Part shown: positions 12,117 to 12,639 of the stretch, in pieces
How positions within the stretch are numbered: the stretch's first letter is position 1
Layout of the letters: the number at the start of each line of letters is the position of its first letter
Program-made: the position numbers and the translations under genes
Assembly: GCA_027083475.1 (NCBI GenBank)
Contig: JALWON010000364.1
Location: 1 to 12,639 of the forward strand
From: Sulfurimonas sp.
GTDB taxonomy: Bacteria > Campylobacterota > Campylobacteria > Campylobacterales > Sulfurimonadaceae
Length of the DNA: 12,639 bases
Direction of reading: 5' to 3'
The notes under the pieces: model-generated
Databases searched by the model: none
Seen by the model: only the letters and a program-made list of their open reading frames with translations
What the model was told of the DNA's origin: nothing

Positions 12117-12639
12117 ATGAATTATGACATAATAGTAGTGGGTGGTGGACATGCTGGTGTAGAAGCGGCTCTCTCCTCTGCTCGCATGGGTCACAAAACA
12201 CTGATGGTCTCCATGCTTGCTGAAAATGTAGGGGCAACTTCGTGTAACCCTGCCGTTGGTGGACTTGCTAAAGGGCATCTTGTCCGTGAAATTGATGCAC
12301 TTGGTGGGCAGATGGGGCTTATTACCGATGAAGCGGGAATTCAATTTCGTATTTTAAACCAAACCAAAGGACCTGCTGTTCGTGGGAGCCGTGCGCAGAT
12401 TGACATGGACAGATACCGTGTCATTGCTCGCAATGTTGTGCTCAATACTCCAAACCTCGACCTCGCACAAGAGATGGTACAATCACTCATCATTGAAGAT
12501 GGTGCAGTCAAGGGAGTCAAAACTGACCTGCTCAATGAGTACTTCGCACAAAAAGTCATCATTACAACAGGTACTTTTTTAAAGGGTGTCATTCATGTGG
12601 GTGAGATTCAGCATAGTGCTGGGCGCTATGGGGAGCAGA
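12117..12639 (+). CDS. mnmG: tRNA uridine-5-carboxymethylaminomethyl modification enzyme MnmG, partial (5' part)
   Basis: The first 174 residues of MnmG (GidA), the FAD-dependent partner of MnmE that installs the cmnm5 group on U34 of certain tRNAs. Visible: the FAD dinucleotide fold VVGGGHAGVEAA (7-18), the MnmG-specific SCNPAVGGLAKGHLVREIDALGG block (42-64), MGLITDEAGIQFRILN (66-81), KGPAVRGSRAQ-D region (84-96), and IITTGTFLKG (148-157). ATG at 12117 gives MNYDIIVVGGG, the normal N-terminus of the family, which normally totals about 620 aa; the rest lies to the right. No frameshift or disrupted residue is seen in this part. It is divergent from the 68-aa/Sel1 pair and seems to have its own promoter. 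Confidence 0.96.
   Translation, partial: MNYDIIVVGGGHAGVEAALSSARMGHKTLMVSMLAENVGATSCNPAVGGLAKGHLVREIDALGGQMGLITDEAGIQFRILNQTKGPAVRGSRAQIDMDRYRVIARNVVLNTPNLDLAQEMVQSLIIEDGAVKGVKTDLLNEYFAQKVIITTGTFLKGVIHVGEIQHSAGRYGEQ

Noticed and set aside
12090..12592. Minus-strand frames opposite mnmG
   Set aside because: The plus strand there encodes unmistakable MnmG motifs; the opposite frames have no recognisable domain.
1..12639. CRISPR array, insertion sequence, tRNA or prophage genes
   Set aside because: No regularly spaced repeats, transposase or integrase motifs, cloverleaf sequences or phage genes were found on reading through both strands.

Overview
The window is an AT-rich, densely packed bacterial chromosome segment. 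Gene content and order suggest a Campylobacterota member (Epsilonproteobacteria; a Sulfurimonas/Sulfuricurvum/Arcobacter-type free-living sensor-rich bacterium rather than a host-restricted Campylobacter). The reasons are the low G+C, very short intergenic gaps, several TTG starts, TATAAT-type -10 boxes without clear -35 boxes, and a cluster (L31, RsmI, an RlmB-like methylase, a small membrane protein, RsmE plus a 4-TM protein) that resembles, from memory, the Campylobacter jejuni Cj0152c-Cj0157c neighbourhood. The genus is inference.

Layout. (1) 1-2673, minus strand: rpmE, rsmI, a stand-alone Aer-type FAD-PAS protein, an RlmB/TrmH-type methylase and a partial single-pass membrane protein form one compact transcription unit, read from a promoter near 2760. 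(2) 2881-4762, plus strand: a PAS-PAS-GGDEF diguanylate cyclase candidate, then an orphan 4-TM protein with its own extended -10. (3) 4770-7609, minus strand: recQ, a 4-TM protein and rsmE, tightly coupled. (4) 7690-8940, plus strand: a 6-TM HD-GYP protein, divergent from recQ over 80 bp, with both genes starting on TTG. (5) 8937-11085, minus strand: an RHH antitoxin and RelE-type toxin, then ribE (riboflavin synthase) and a DUF900-like alpha/beta hydrolase; the HD-GYP and hydrolase genes overlap tail to tail by 4 bp. (6) 11144-12036, minus strand: a 68-aa unknown protein coupled to a Sel1-repeat protein. (7) 12117 to the end, plus strand: the 5' part of mnmG.

Two themes run through it. One is ribosome and tRNA maintenance (L31, RsmI, RlmB-like, RsmE, MnmG), essentially housekeeping. 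The other is sensing and c-di-GMP turnover: a PAS-GGDEF protein, an HD-GYP phosphodiesterase with a complete metal-ligand set and a membrane input domain, and a FAD-PAS protein placed inside the ribosome-modification operon. There is no CRISPR array, insertion sequence, tRNA, rRNA or prophage, and no gene-free stretch longer than about 210 bp. No clearly new multi-gene system is evident. The best leads are the Cys/His-containing PAS of the cyclase, the FAD-PAS insertion, the shared recQ/HD-GYP control region, the toxin-antitoxin pair sitting just upstream of ribE, and the 68-aa/Sel1 pair.
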